Source: Zygnema cylindricum (lineage: Eukaryota > Streptophyta > Zygnematophyceae > Zygnematales > Zygnemataceae). From it: a DNA stretch of 64,000 nt. Position numbers and translations under genes: made by a program. The stretch is from the NCBI GenBank assembly GCA_037447655.1, contig JBBHKE010001694.1:186001-250000 (forward strand). Reading direction: 5' to 3'. Positions 24,685-34,905 of the stretch are shown here, piece by piece (positions within the stretch are counted from its first letter, which is position 1; the number at the start of each line of letters is the position of its first letter). The notes under the pieces were generated by a model, which saw only the letters and a list, made by a program, of their open reading frames with translations, did no database searches and was not told the origin of the DNA.

Positions 24685-25719
24685 CGAGGAAGGTATAATT
24701 TTCATTGCCATCTATATTTATGATTTGCTTGATTTGAGTATATCAATGGAGAAAATTAATGGATTGAAAAAGGATCTAAATAGTAAATTTAAAATGAATG
24801 ACTTCGAGAAGGCAAAGTATATTTTGGGAATATAGTTGGAGAAGAAGAGAGAGAAGAAAACAATTAGACTAACTCAAAAGAAGCAATAGGAAATATGCTT
24901 GAAAAAATTCAAATGGATAACGCTAATAGTTGTAAGACTCCAATAGACTTAAAGAAGCGAATTGAGGGGAGCTCAGAAGAGGGAGTCTTGATCTTGGATA
25001 ATGAGTTAGGACCTGAGGAAAGCGAGTTTATGAAAAATATTCCATACAGACAAGTTGTCGGTAGATAAATTTATTTTATGAACTCTACTCGTCCTGATAT
25101 AGCAACAGTTTTAGGGATATTAAGTAGGAGTCTAAATGATCTTAGGAAGAAAAATTGAGAAGCGACCAAAAAGGTCATGCGGTAGTTGATAGGAACGAGA
25201 GATCAAAGGTTGCATTTTAGAGGGGATAATACTGAAATCACCACTTAGAGTGATGCATGTTATAGGGTTTCTCCGATGAAGAGGTGTACTTCTAGGTATA
25301 TGTTGTATGTTGGGAATGGGGCTTGATGTTGGAGAAGTAAGCAACAAAAGGTGATTGCTCAATCCACCATGGAGGCTGAGTATATGGCCTCTTGTTTGGC
25401 TGTGAAAGAATTAATGTGGGTGAAATCTTTCCTTCAAGAACTTGGATATATGAAGAGTTGAGTGCAAAAGATATTTTGTGAGAATCAAGTTGCGATTGCA
25501 ATTGCAGCAAATCCTAAGCATCACTTTAAAGCAAAACATATAGATATTCGATTCAGTTTTGTTAAAGAGAAGGTTGAGAAAAAAATAATTATTTTTTAAT
25601 ATAGACCGGATGGCAAAATGGTAGCAGATATGATTACTAAGCCAGTTCCTTCTCCCAAATTGATATTTTGTAGAGAGAAGTGTGGACTGAAGCAAAGATA
25701 GACTAGAAAATAAGGGGAG
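24685..25719 (+). pseudogene. R1 reverse transcriptase and RNase H (broken)
   Basis: Starts inside reverse transcriptase at EEGIIFIAIYIYDLLDLS, where the catalytic YVDD has become YIYD. It continues through a region with KAKYILGI, IRLTQK and YRQVVG. RNase H follows: THE first acidic motif region near 25240, CWRSKQQKVIAQSTMEAEYMAS near 25330-25390, and HHFKAKHIDIRFSFVKEKV near 25520-25580. At least eight in-frame stops are present, several explained by single transitions such as TGG to TAG. It ends at a purine-rich tract AAAATAAGGGGAG. Confidence 0.85.
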
Positions 25720-25978
25720 GGTGGAAAATGGTATTTTGTATTCTATCTTTTTTGTTAGTCTATGGTAATTCTACAATTGTCATACTTGTCATTGTCACTG
25801 AGAACTGGCTAGCAACCATGGTTGTCTCAGGCACATAAAGAGAAGACAGGCAAAAGAAACAGCCCATACAAAAGATAGGTTGGCAAGAGCAAGAATTGAT
25901 CATGTGACCTCCAAATAACTACCACACAGCGTAGCCATTCGCTTGACCCAATAGGTCTTAATGAAGAGTTACGTATAT
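25720..25978 (+). repeat. R1 3' LTR, first part
   Basis: Begins GGTGGAAAATGG right after the purine tract, at the place where alpha elements have TGTAGAA. It shares the CATACTTGTC...GTCACTGAGAA...AACCATGG landmarks. R6 interrupts it after tatat (25974-25978). Confidence 0.7.
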
Positions 25979-26387
25979 TGTTGTTTTTAAAAACTTTATC
26001 CTCAATAGATAGAGATGTGAGGGGAGATTTGTAACTTCAAATGTTTCTGGATTAAGCTTGGTGTAATACTTACCTTAAATAGTGTGACACTGTAGGAGTT
26101 ACTCTAAGAGTATTTGTACGGTCACATAAACAAGCGTCAACATTTCAGACTATGCAAGAAGTGCGAAATGGACTTGGAAACATGGCATCTATTGGACAAG
26201 TGAATTCGAGAAATCGCGCGAACAGATAGTGAACCAGAAATCTAGGAATACAAATGTGAAAGTTAAATACCAGACGTTGATTACGATCAGACTGAAGGCT
26301 AGAAATTGAGTGTGGCCACGGATGACGAGGTGCTTTGTAAGCACCCAGATATTCGTACAAAATATACCACAGTGGGTTGGGCGCATC
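25979..26387 (+). repeat. R6 5' LTR, first part
   Basis: Matches 38203 onward (for example GGATTAAGCTTGGTGTAATA in both). It ends at the gcatc that was duplicated when R7 inserted (26383-26387). It continues at 33414. Confidence 0.92.
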
Positions 26388-27378
26388 TATTGTTTTGGAA
26401 ACCTTGAGTCCTATGTATATCTTGCTGCTATGGTGTCATGCTGTGCTAAGTCTGACATAACAGCTAGAAACCTTCACCACTCTACACTTGTTGCTGTGCT
26501 GCTATGCTGCTCTAATCTAACATCGCAGCTGCGCTGCTCTAATATCACAGCTCCGCTGACAGATCATAGCAGTCACAGCAGAGTCATAGCATCTATAGCT
26601 GTCTACGCAAGAAAGGTATTCTGGATATGAGTAAGTTTGTGTGAAGATAAATTGAAGAGGACATGATTTAGTGAGTATGTAACTCGAAAGGGAGTACAGA
26701 GATTCGGTGCACTTCAAGCACACGTGTTGGTCCGTGAGAGAGTCAAGTTTGGTTGTTCTAGAAAAAAAGGTACAGTTTTATTTGAGGACCGAAGTTACAC
26801 GTGGAGGTTCAACTTCGGTGATGAAAAAATACGTGGAAAGCGGACGGAGTCCGCCGTCATTTTTGGAAGAGAAGTATTGACAGTACCGTCATTTCAGCGG
26901 ACGAACTTTAACCACGTACTATTTCATTTCTAGCGGCTGTCTGATAGGTGTAAATAATTATGTGCATTCGACGGTGGGATTTTGTTAATTAAGGGTAATG
27001 TACCAATTGACGACGGTAGTTGTAGTATGGTGTGATCAACTGTAGGCTCACTTGTATATATAGGACTTAGATTACTTTAGGAAAAGTAGGATTTTTGTGT
27101 AGGAAAACTGCAAAGCAGTTTTAGGTGTGTTTAAATTATAAGATCATTGTGATCTTTTGGCAGAACTTTGTGAAATTCTGCATGTGGTTTTTTTGGTGTT
27201 TATTCTATATTGTGAAAAATTTGCAGACCTAGGGTGTGTCTGGTTTGCTTGGGGCTTCATTGTGAAGTTGGTTGTTTGTGGGATTTTGTGAGAGTTTCCT
27301 CTTTGCACAATTGATTATCATGGCAACTGCCGGTGTTTCTTCATCTTATTCAGTGGCACCAGCTGCCTCAAATCAACA
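26388..27378 (+). repeat. R7 5' LTR (gamma type)
   Basis: 991 bp. The first quarter (about 26440-26620) is rich in GCTGC/CATAGC words. A TATA-like TATATATA at about 27053-27061 runs into the shared motif TAGGACTTAGA at 27061-27071. Gag starts inside it at ATG 27320; the LTR end CA gives the first two bases of a Gln codon. Confidence 0.9.
27053..27071 (+). promoter_or_regulatory. R7 LTR TATA-like box and shared TAGGACTTAGA motif
   Basis: GTATATATAGGACTTAGA at the position expected for the LTR core promoter. The same 11-base motif follows a TATA-like box in R6 (TATAAAGTTTAGGACTTAGA at 38867-38886) and occurs in all other LTR types here. The function as a promoter is inferred from position only. 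Confidence 0.5.
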
Positions 27379-28180
27379 GGTCACGGGCCCTCCCTCACAG
27401 ATCCCGGTGTTTAATGGGCAGGAGTATCTTTATTGGGCGGATTTGACTAAGTCTTTTTTGAAACAAGTTAAATTATATGATGTGATTTCTGGTATCCTTC
27501 CGAATATGGATCCTGAGTTTCGAAAGAAAAATGAAGATGCATTGCATGTTTTGAAGTTACTTTTGTCAGAAGATCTTAACATGACATATATAAATATCTC
27601 TACGGCATCTTAAATATGGAAGGCCTTGAGGTAATCTTATGTCTTAGCTAGTAAGCAGAATGAGGTTGTTACTGCTCGAAAAATTTGGGTCTATAAATAT
27701 ACTGGGGGTGACATGAACTCATATTGAAATGGCTTGAAACTTCTATTGTCGGAGAATGCATGTTCCGGGGGGAGTTTTCCTCCTTATCATCAAGCTATGA
27801 ATCTAATGAGAGGGCTTCCTACTGAATATAGAGGAGCAGCGGAGCAGCTAAGAAGGTTAGAGAATAGTAAATGGAATATAGCAGTAGCTCAGGCTTATAT
27901 CTTAAACGAAGAGGCAACTCATATAGCATTAAACGGTGGTCAATCATTGGTTGCATACAATACACATACATATAAGCCGGCTGGATTTTCTGGAAACAGA
28001 AACTTTACCCCCAATCTGAATTATAGGCAATATAATAGGTGTGTCTATTGCTTTGGTCAAGGTCATGTTTTCCGGCTTTGTCCGGCATTTATAAAAGCGT
28101 GTGAAACAGAATTTATCGTGCGAGATGGAGGGTGCGATCAGAGGATTCATCACCAAAATTTCCGACATCAAAATTGCTGA
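27320..28180 (+). pseudogene. R7 gag (broken)
   Basis: Starts ATG at 27320 in the LTR (MATAGVSSSYSVAPAASNQ), then QVTGPPSQIPVFNGQEYLYWAD across the LTR end. Stops at 27611-27613 and 27726-27728 interrupt it. The later part has MNLMRGLPTEY and the zinc knuckle CVYCFGQGHVFRLC at about 28039-28080. The bases after the LTR, GGTCACGGGCCCTCC, are a weaker match to the half-tRNA primer site (12 of 15 by eye). Confidence 0.85.
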
Positions 28181-28248
28181 TTAAAAATTCGGCGTTCCTT
28201 GCATTTGATGAGACGTCACAAGATGAATGACCGAAAGAAAAGGAAGAT

Positions 28249-29661
28249 GTGGTCGGATTTCCGCAAACAGATGATGACGAGTTCTTTGCTCTTGCAAAAG
28301 ATCTCATGGAGGGACCTCCAGAGAACGGATGGATTATGGACTCCGGATGCTCCTCCCATATGTGCGGCAACCTGGCTTACTTCAAAACACTTACTCCAAT
28401 TCGCACTCGTCCGATTTATTATGCGGATGACAGCAGTGTGGAGGCTACAGCAAAGGGAAGCGTGGAGTTAGCATGTGACATCAATGGTCAGATTGTAAAG
28501 AGAACCTTGCATGATGTTCTCTATATCCCAAAGTTTACAAAATAATTGTTTTCTACTTCGGTAGCAGAAATGAAAGGTTTTGAAATTTTACAAAAGAATG
28601 GGGAAAAGGTAGTAACCAAAGATAAGAGGGTAGCTTTGGTAGGAACTAGAGGCCCAAACTTGTTGTACCGGATGGACTTGGCTAATGAAATTGACTTTGC
28701 ATACTCTAGTGTCCTTCCGGAAAATGTTTTGTGGCATAAGAGGCTCGGTCATGTTCATCATGATAGGCTTGATAAAATGGTAAAGCAAAATATGATAGAT
28801 GGTGTTAAATTAGGACAAACAGATTCTCATGTATGTGATGGATGTGCTTTGGGAAAATTTCATAAGCTACCACTACCTCAGACAGCGGATAACCTGACCA
28901 CGGATTTGCTGCAAATTATTCATTCGGATGTGTGGGGACCATCAAAAGTTCCTTCACTCAGTGGCAACCGGTTTTTGGTCACTTTTACAAACGACTTCTC
29001 AAGATATAGCAGGGTTTACTTTATGAAGGAAAAGAGTGAAGTGCTCACTCACTTCAAGCATTTTCGGGTATGGGCCGAAAAACTTCATGGGAAACCGATC
29101 CTTTCCATTCAGTCCGACAACGGAGGGGAATATATTTCTCATACATTCTCTGAATATTTAAAAGACAATGGCATTTCTCGGCAATTTACAGTTTCTTATA
29201 CTCCGGAACAGAATGGAGTATCCGAAAGACTCAACCGAACTCTAACGGAAAGTGCAAAATCTATGTTACTAGATAAGGGAATAGATTTCAAATTTTGGGG
29301 TGAGGATTTCTCGTGTGCGTCGTATATTAGGAATAAAATAGAGACTAGAGCAGTAAAAAGGAAAACACCATATGAAGTGTGGACCGGAAGAAAACCGAAT
29401 GTTAATCACTTCCGGGTTTTTGGGAGTAACTGTTTTATTTTGGATAATCTCCATATTTCTAAGCTTAGTCCGAAATTGATTCCACGAATTTTTATGGGTT
29501 ATGATGATGAATCCGTGGGCTATAGAGTATTTAATAAGGATAGGAATACTCTTCATATTGCTAGAAATATTCAGGTTAAACAAAAGAGCATATCGGTAGA
29601 TGTTTTTGGTATGACAGATTTTGAAAAAGTTTCCAAAATCAAAGAAATATGTTATTTTTGA
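28249..29661 (+). pseudogene. R7 protease and integrase (one stop)
   Basis: Two stretches in the same frame are separated by a single TAA at 28543-28545. The protease motif is GWIMDSGCSSHMC at about 28330-28366. Integrase has the HKRLGHVH and CDGCALGK zinc part and an intact acidic triad: HSDVWGPSK near 28921, QSDNGGEY near 29113, NGVSERLN near 29213. The frame ends at 29661 after a TDFEKVSKIKEI segment, and the polyprotein continues in another frame. Confidence 0.88.
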
Positions 29662-31563
29662 AAGTATTCCTCTCACTTCACCTAGTCAATCGTTGAACAC
29701 TTTGGCTGGTCCACGTGTGGAGGATACTCCTCCTCCTCCTCCACAACCTCCTCCTCGGCGGCAACCTATGGATCCAACAGTTCCATCCTCAGATTTTCCA
29801 GGGGGAAGAAGGCAAAGCAACAGGCTGCGAAACTGCAAAGCTGCTCTATTTTCTATCAGTACGTTGGATCTGAATAAAAAATGCAAGGTTGCAAAGCTGC
29901 AAAGCTGCGACGCTGCGAAATTGCAAAGCTGCGAAACTGCTCTATTATCTGCCAGCATGATGGAACCGGTCACAATATAAGAAGCCTTTTCAGCTCCGGA
30001 AAAAGATCAATAGATCGCCGCGGCTAATGATGAAATTCGATCGATAATGGAGGCTCAAACTTGGGAGCTTGTGGAGCTTCCACCAGACCGAAAAGCCATC
30101 AGCTGTAAGTGGGTCTTTAAAGTAAAGTTGATTCCAGATAACCCTATTGAAAGATATAAGGCTAGGTTGTTGCAAAAGGCTATAGTCAGAAGGAGGGAAT
30201 TAACTATGAAGAGACTTTCTCTCCGGTTGTCTGGTTTCCAACTGTTAGAATTTTTGTTATCCTTATCAGCCATTTAGAATATGGAACTACATCAAATGGA
30301 TGTTAAGACAACTTTCTTGCATGGAGATTTAGAGGAAGTAAATTATATGAAGCAGCCTGAAATGTATGAAGAGACAGGAAAAGAAAATCTGGTCTGTAAG
30401 CTGTTGAAATCCTTGTATGGTTTGAAGCAGGCTCCACGTCAGTGGAACCTAAAACTAGATGAGTTTCTAACCGGTCTAGGATTCGTTAGGATTAGCTCAG
30501 ATCACTCAGTCTATGTTATGGAAGGGAAAGATGGGATTATGTATATTGCGGTATATGTAGATGATTTGATGCTGTTAAGCAAGTCTTAAATGAGATTAAC
30601 AAAATAAAGGCATCCTTGAATTCAAGATTTGAGATGATGGACTTAGGTGAGGCAAAGTATATTCTTGAAATTAGAGTAGAAAGGGATAGAGATAGGAGAA
30701 CAATCCATCTAACGCAGCGTGAAGCGATAGGAAATGTGCTTGAAAATTTTGGCATAGTAGAGGCAAACGAAAGTGCCACTCCCATGGAATTTAAGCAGAA
30801 AGTGGAAGGCATTGAGACCGATGGAGGAATCATTTTTGACGATACCTTCGAGTAAGGGGAGGCAGATTTTATGGCCACCATTCCATAACCGACATATTGT
30901 TGGCAGCCTAATTTACTTAATGAACTGCACGAGGCCGGATATTGCGGCAGCAATTGGCCCTTTGAGCCGAAGTTTGCAGAATCCGAGAAAAACAGATTGG
31001 GAGGCTGCAAAGAGGGTTCTTCGATACCTTGCAGGAACATGGAAGCTTCGACTTGCTCTCGGTGGAGATGAAGTCAAAATTCGGACGTGGAGCGATGCTA
31101 GCTATGGAGACATGCCAAGCCGCCGTTCCACCACTGGATTCATTTTGAAGATTGGAAGTGGAACATGCTGTTGGAGCAACAAGCTTCAAAAGGTAACAGC
31201 TCAGTCTACAATGGAGGCTGAATATATGGCAACGAGCTCAGCTGTTAAGGAGTTACTATGGGTGAAGTCGCTCCTCCAAGAACTTCATTTTATGCAATCC
31301 TGACCTCACATAGTGTGGTGTGACAACCACGCAGCTATTGTGATTGCATCAAACCCGATTCATCACTTCAAAAGCAAGGAGATTGATGTCAAGCTGCATT
31401 TTGTAAGAGAGAAGGTGATGAACAGAATTTTAAAGCTAAGTTATCTTCCGGATGAGAAGATGGTAGCAAATATGATGACTAAGCCTTTACCTGCACCTAA
31501 GTTGAAGTTCTGTAGAGAGAAATGTGGACTCGGTGGTTGAGAGAGTCTAAAGGTATAGGGGAG
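29621..31563 (+). pseudogene. R7 linker, reverse transcriptase and RNase H (broken)
   Basis: The proline-rich linker (about 29720-29790) is followed by a stretch of repeated GCAAAGCTGCGA words (about 29830-29945). Reverse transcriptase runs from about 30040: CKWVFKVKLIPDNPIERYKA, HQMDVKTTFLHGDLEE near 30290, LYGLKQAPRQWN, and YVDDLMLLSKS near 30555 followed by a stop at 30587-30589. RNase H: IRTWSDASYGDMPSRRSTTGF near 31080, STMEAEYMAT near 31205, a stop near 31301, then CDNHAAIVIA near 31320. It ends ATAGGGGAG before the LTR. Confidence 0.87.
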
Positions 31564-32072
31564 TGTTGTTTTGGAAACCTTGAGTCCTCTCTATATCTTG
31601 CTGGTATACTACCATACTGCGCTAAGTCTGACATCGCAGCTAGAAACCTTGAGCTCTCTACACTTGTAGTTGTGTTGCTATGTTGCTTTGATCAAACATC
31701 GCAACTACGCTGCTCTAATATCACAGCTGCGCTGACAGATCATAGCAGTCATAGGAATCATAGCAGGCGTAACAAAGTCATAGCAACAATAGCAGTCTGC
31801 GCAAGAAAGGTGTTCTGAATATGAGTCAGTTTGTGTGAAGATAAATTGACTGGGGCATTATTTAGTGAGTATGTAACTCGAAAGGGAGTACACAGATTCG
31901 GTGCACTTCAAGAACACGTGTCGGTCCATGAGAAAGTCATGTTTGGTTGTTCTAGAAGAAAAGGTACAGTGTCATTTGAGGACCAAAGTTACACGTGGAG
32001 GTTCATCTTGGGTGATGAAAGAATACGTGGAAAGCGGACGGAGTCCGCCGTCATTTTTGGAAGAGAAATATT
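31564..32072 (+). repeat. R7 3' LTR, first part
   Basis: Starts TGTTGTTTTGGAAACC and follows the 5' LTR to GGAAGAGAAATATT, where R8 begins. The corresponding 5' LTR sequence from about 26875 to 27050 is absent on the far side of R8. Confidence 0.88.
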
Positions 32073-33083
32073 TGTTGATTTGAGGCAGGTGGTGCCACTG
32101 AAGAAGATGAAGAAGCACCAACAGTTGCCATGATAATCAATTGTGTAAAGAGGAAACTCTCACGAAATCCCACAAACAACCAACTTCACAATAAAGCCCC
32201 ATGCAAACCAGACACACTCTAGGTCTGCAAATTTGCCACAATATAGAATATACATCAAAGAAACCACATCCAAAATTTCACAAAGTTATGCCAAAAGATC
32301 ACAATGATCTTATAATTCGAACACACCCAAAAACTGCTTCGCAGTTTTCCTACACAACAATCCTACTTTTCCTAAAGTAATCTAAGTCTTATATATACAA
32401 GTGAGCCTACAGGTTATCACACCGTACTACAACAAGCGTGGTTAATTGGTACACTACTTCTTCATTAACAAAATCCCACCGTCGAATGCACATAATTATT
32501 TACACTTATCAGACAGCCCCTAGAAATGAAATAGTACGCGGTTAAAGTTCGTCCGCTTAAATAACGGTACAGTCAATACTTCTCTTCAAAAATAATGGCG
32601 GACTTCGTCAGCTTTCCACGTATTCTTTCATCACCGAAGATGAACCTCCACGTGTAACTTTGGTCCTCAAATGTAACTGTACCTTTTCTTCTTAGAACAA
32701 CCAAACTTGACTTTCTCACGGACCGACACGTGTGCCTGAAGTGCACCGAATCTGTGTACTCCCTTTCGAGTTACATACTCACTAAATCATGTCCCCGTCA
32801 ATTTATCTTCACACAAACTAACTCATATTCAGAACACCTTTCTTGCGCAGACTGCTATTGTTGCTATGACTCTGCTACGATTGCTATAACTGCTATGACT
32901 GCTATGATCTGTCAGCGCAGCTGTGATATTAGAGCAGCGCAGCTGCGATGTCAAATTAGAGCAGCATAGCAGCACAGCAACAAGTGTAGAGTGGTGAAGG
33001 TTTCTAGCTGTTATGTCAGACTTAGCGCAGCATGGCAGGATAGCAGCAAGATATAGAGAAGACTCAAGGTTTCCAAAACAACA
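32073..33083 (-). repeat. R8: complete gamma LTR in antisense orientation
   Basis: On the minus strand it starts TGTTGTTTTGGAAACC at 33083 and ends GCCTCAAATCAACA at 32073: 1011 bp, a full gamma LTR including the in-LTR gag start. Flanks are atatt (32068-32072) and atata (33084-33088), a possible target duplication with one mismatch. It is a solo LTR by the criterion that no internal sequence adjoins it. Confidence 0.85.
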
Positions 33084-33408
33084 ATATATATAGGACTTAG
33101 ATTACTCTAGGAAAAATAGGATTGTTGTGTAGGAAAATTGCGAAGTAGTTTTTGGGTGTGTTTGAATTATAAGATCATGGTGATCTTTTGGCAGAACATT
33201 GTGAAATTTTGCATGTGGTTTTTTTAGTGTATATTTTATATTGTGGAAATTTGCAGACCTAGTGTGTGTTTGATTTGCTTAGGGATTCATTGTGAAGTTG
33301 GTTGTTTTTGGGGTTTCGTGAGAGTTTCCTCTTTGCACAATTGATTATCATGGCAACTGCAGGTGCCTCTTCATCTTCTTCAGTGGCACCAGCTGCCTCA
33401 AATCAACA
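33084..33408 (+). repeat. R7 3' LTR, last part
   Basis: Resumes the gamma LTR at ATATATATAGGACTTAG (27054 onward in the 5' copy) and ends CCTCAAATCAACA, then the duplicated gcatc. TAGGACTTAGA is at 33091-33101. Confidence 0.87.
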
Positions 33409-33413
33409 GCATC

Positions 33414-33993
33414 TACAGTTGCTGACTAATCAAACCACATTTAGTGTACGACATCAATTTGTGAATAACTGATAAAACAGGATTTGTAGCGTACTGGATT
33501 AACAAATAGTGTTTCACTATTTAGTTTTAGGCTAGTTGCAATTTGGTTTTTGAAAGTACATTAGCATACTTTGTCGTATACTGTATAGTACCAATATTAC
33601 GCATATTGACTCCAGATTGGTTGATGAGCAGTAGACATTCTTTCAGTGTATAAAGTTTAGGACTTAGAAATATTTTGTAATCCTGTATTGGGATAAGGGA
33701 ATCTAAAGGCAGTTTTTGGGAGCTTGCAGCCCCTATATCTTATGGTTTACTTCGTCAATTTGGTTGTAACTTTGGGAGTTGAAACTGTGTATGCTTTGTA
33801 TGTGTATGCTGAGTTTTGTGTAATTTGGATTTGTGAGTCATGATCTATAGTGTGTTGAAGTTCAGTAATTGTGAGGAAGTAGTGTGGTAAGATACAGTGT
33901 TTGTGAGGACTTCTTGAAAAGCTTCTATTTAGTTATGTCCACTTCTACTACTACTGTTGCAACTCCCCCTACACCACTAGTCATAGAAAAACA
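33414..33993 (+). repeat. R6 5' LTR, last part
   Basis: Continues from the point of R7 insertion and ends TCATAGAAAAACA. TATAAAG near 33649 and TAGGACTTAGA at 33658-33668. The gag ATG is at 33935, so the first 19 codons and two bases of a Gln codon are LTR sequence. Confidence 0.9.
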
Positions 33994-34905
33994 AGTTATT
34001 GGCCTATCTTCAAGAATTCCTATATTTAATGGACAAAAATATGCTTACTGGGCGGACATGGTTGAGTCACATTTTGAAAATACAAGTCTGCTTCATATTC
34101 TGGATGGATCACTCCACGAAGCTGATCAAACATGGGCGAAAATGAATTCTCAAACCCGGAACACTCTAAAACTATGTCTCAAAAAGAATTCACAAGCCCG
34201 GAACACTGTGAAACTATGTCTCTCTAAGAACATGGTCATGTCACAGATCAAAATGAAAAAGGCGATTGACATATAGAAGTCTTTGAAGACTTTTTATGAG
34301 AAGGCAAATGTTCAGGGAGAACTCCTGATGGCCGAAAAGATATGGGACTACAAATACTCATGGGGAACTATGGCAAAGTATACAAATAATTTCAGAGCTC
34401 TTATTGATGCTCATGCTTGTGCTAATGGTTCTTTTCCTGAATTCTAGCAGACTGCTTTGATAATTAGAGGTCTTCCTAACAATATGAATGATGCATCTAC
34501 TAAGCTAAAAAAGCATGAAAAATCTAGCTGGACACTTCTGTTAGTTATTAATATTATACTAGAGGAAGAGTCTACGTCAAAGATGCTTAATCGAGAGAAT
34601 CAGGTAGAAGCATTTAGCACAAACTTTGACATGAAAGGAAATTTTAATCAGCAAAGAAATCAGTTAAATCAGTTTAATCAAAATCAAGGTGGGTTTAATA
34701 AGTTTAATCAAGGGCAGAATAGACAGTCTTTTATTGCATGTTTTTATTGTTCAGAAAAAGGTCATGGATATCGATACTATCCTAAACTCAAAAAGGAAAA
34801 TGAGACAGGTTTATATAGGCCAGGTTGGCAACAAAGTCAGTTTAACCAAGGTTTTTGTGCTCAGCAGCTCCAAAGCAACTCATTGTTTTCTTCATCTTTT
34901 ACTTA
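33935..34905 (+). pseudogene. R6 gag (broken)
   Basis: MSTSTTTVATPPTPLVIEK is encoded by the LTR, then QVIGLSSRIPIFNG across the junction. The primer site AGTTATTGGCCTATC is a decayed form of the half-tRNA site (11 of 15 by eye). A 42-base tandem duplication at 34145-34228 repeats a 14-residue segment (NSQTRNTLKLCLKK and NSQARNTVKLCLSK). Stops at 34274 and 34447 break the frame. Gln/Asn-rich low complexity is followed by the knuckle CFYCSEKGHGYRYY, in which the last Cys has become Tyr. Confidence 0.87.

Larger units (their letters stand above)
26388..33408 (+). mobile_element. R7: gamma-type Ty1/copia element with a rearranged 3' LTR
   Basis: The target duplication gcatc is exact (26383-26387 and 33409-33413). 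The LTRs start TGTTGTTTTGGAAACC (the 5' copy starts TATTGTTTTGG, with one G to A change) and end TCAAATCAACA. The internal region runs from 27379 to 31563. The 3' LTR is split by R8 and lacks about 160-180 bases. Its coding region is better kept than that of R6, with an open 371-residue integrase frame. Confidence 0.92.

Noticed and set aside
26440-26620. CATAGC/GCTGC-rich stretch in the gamma LTR as a structured RNA
   Set aside because: The words are imperfect and irregularly spaced; simple-sequence expansion explains them.
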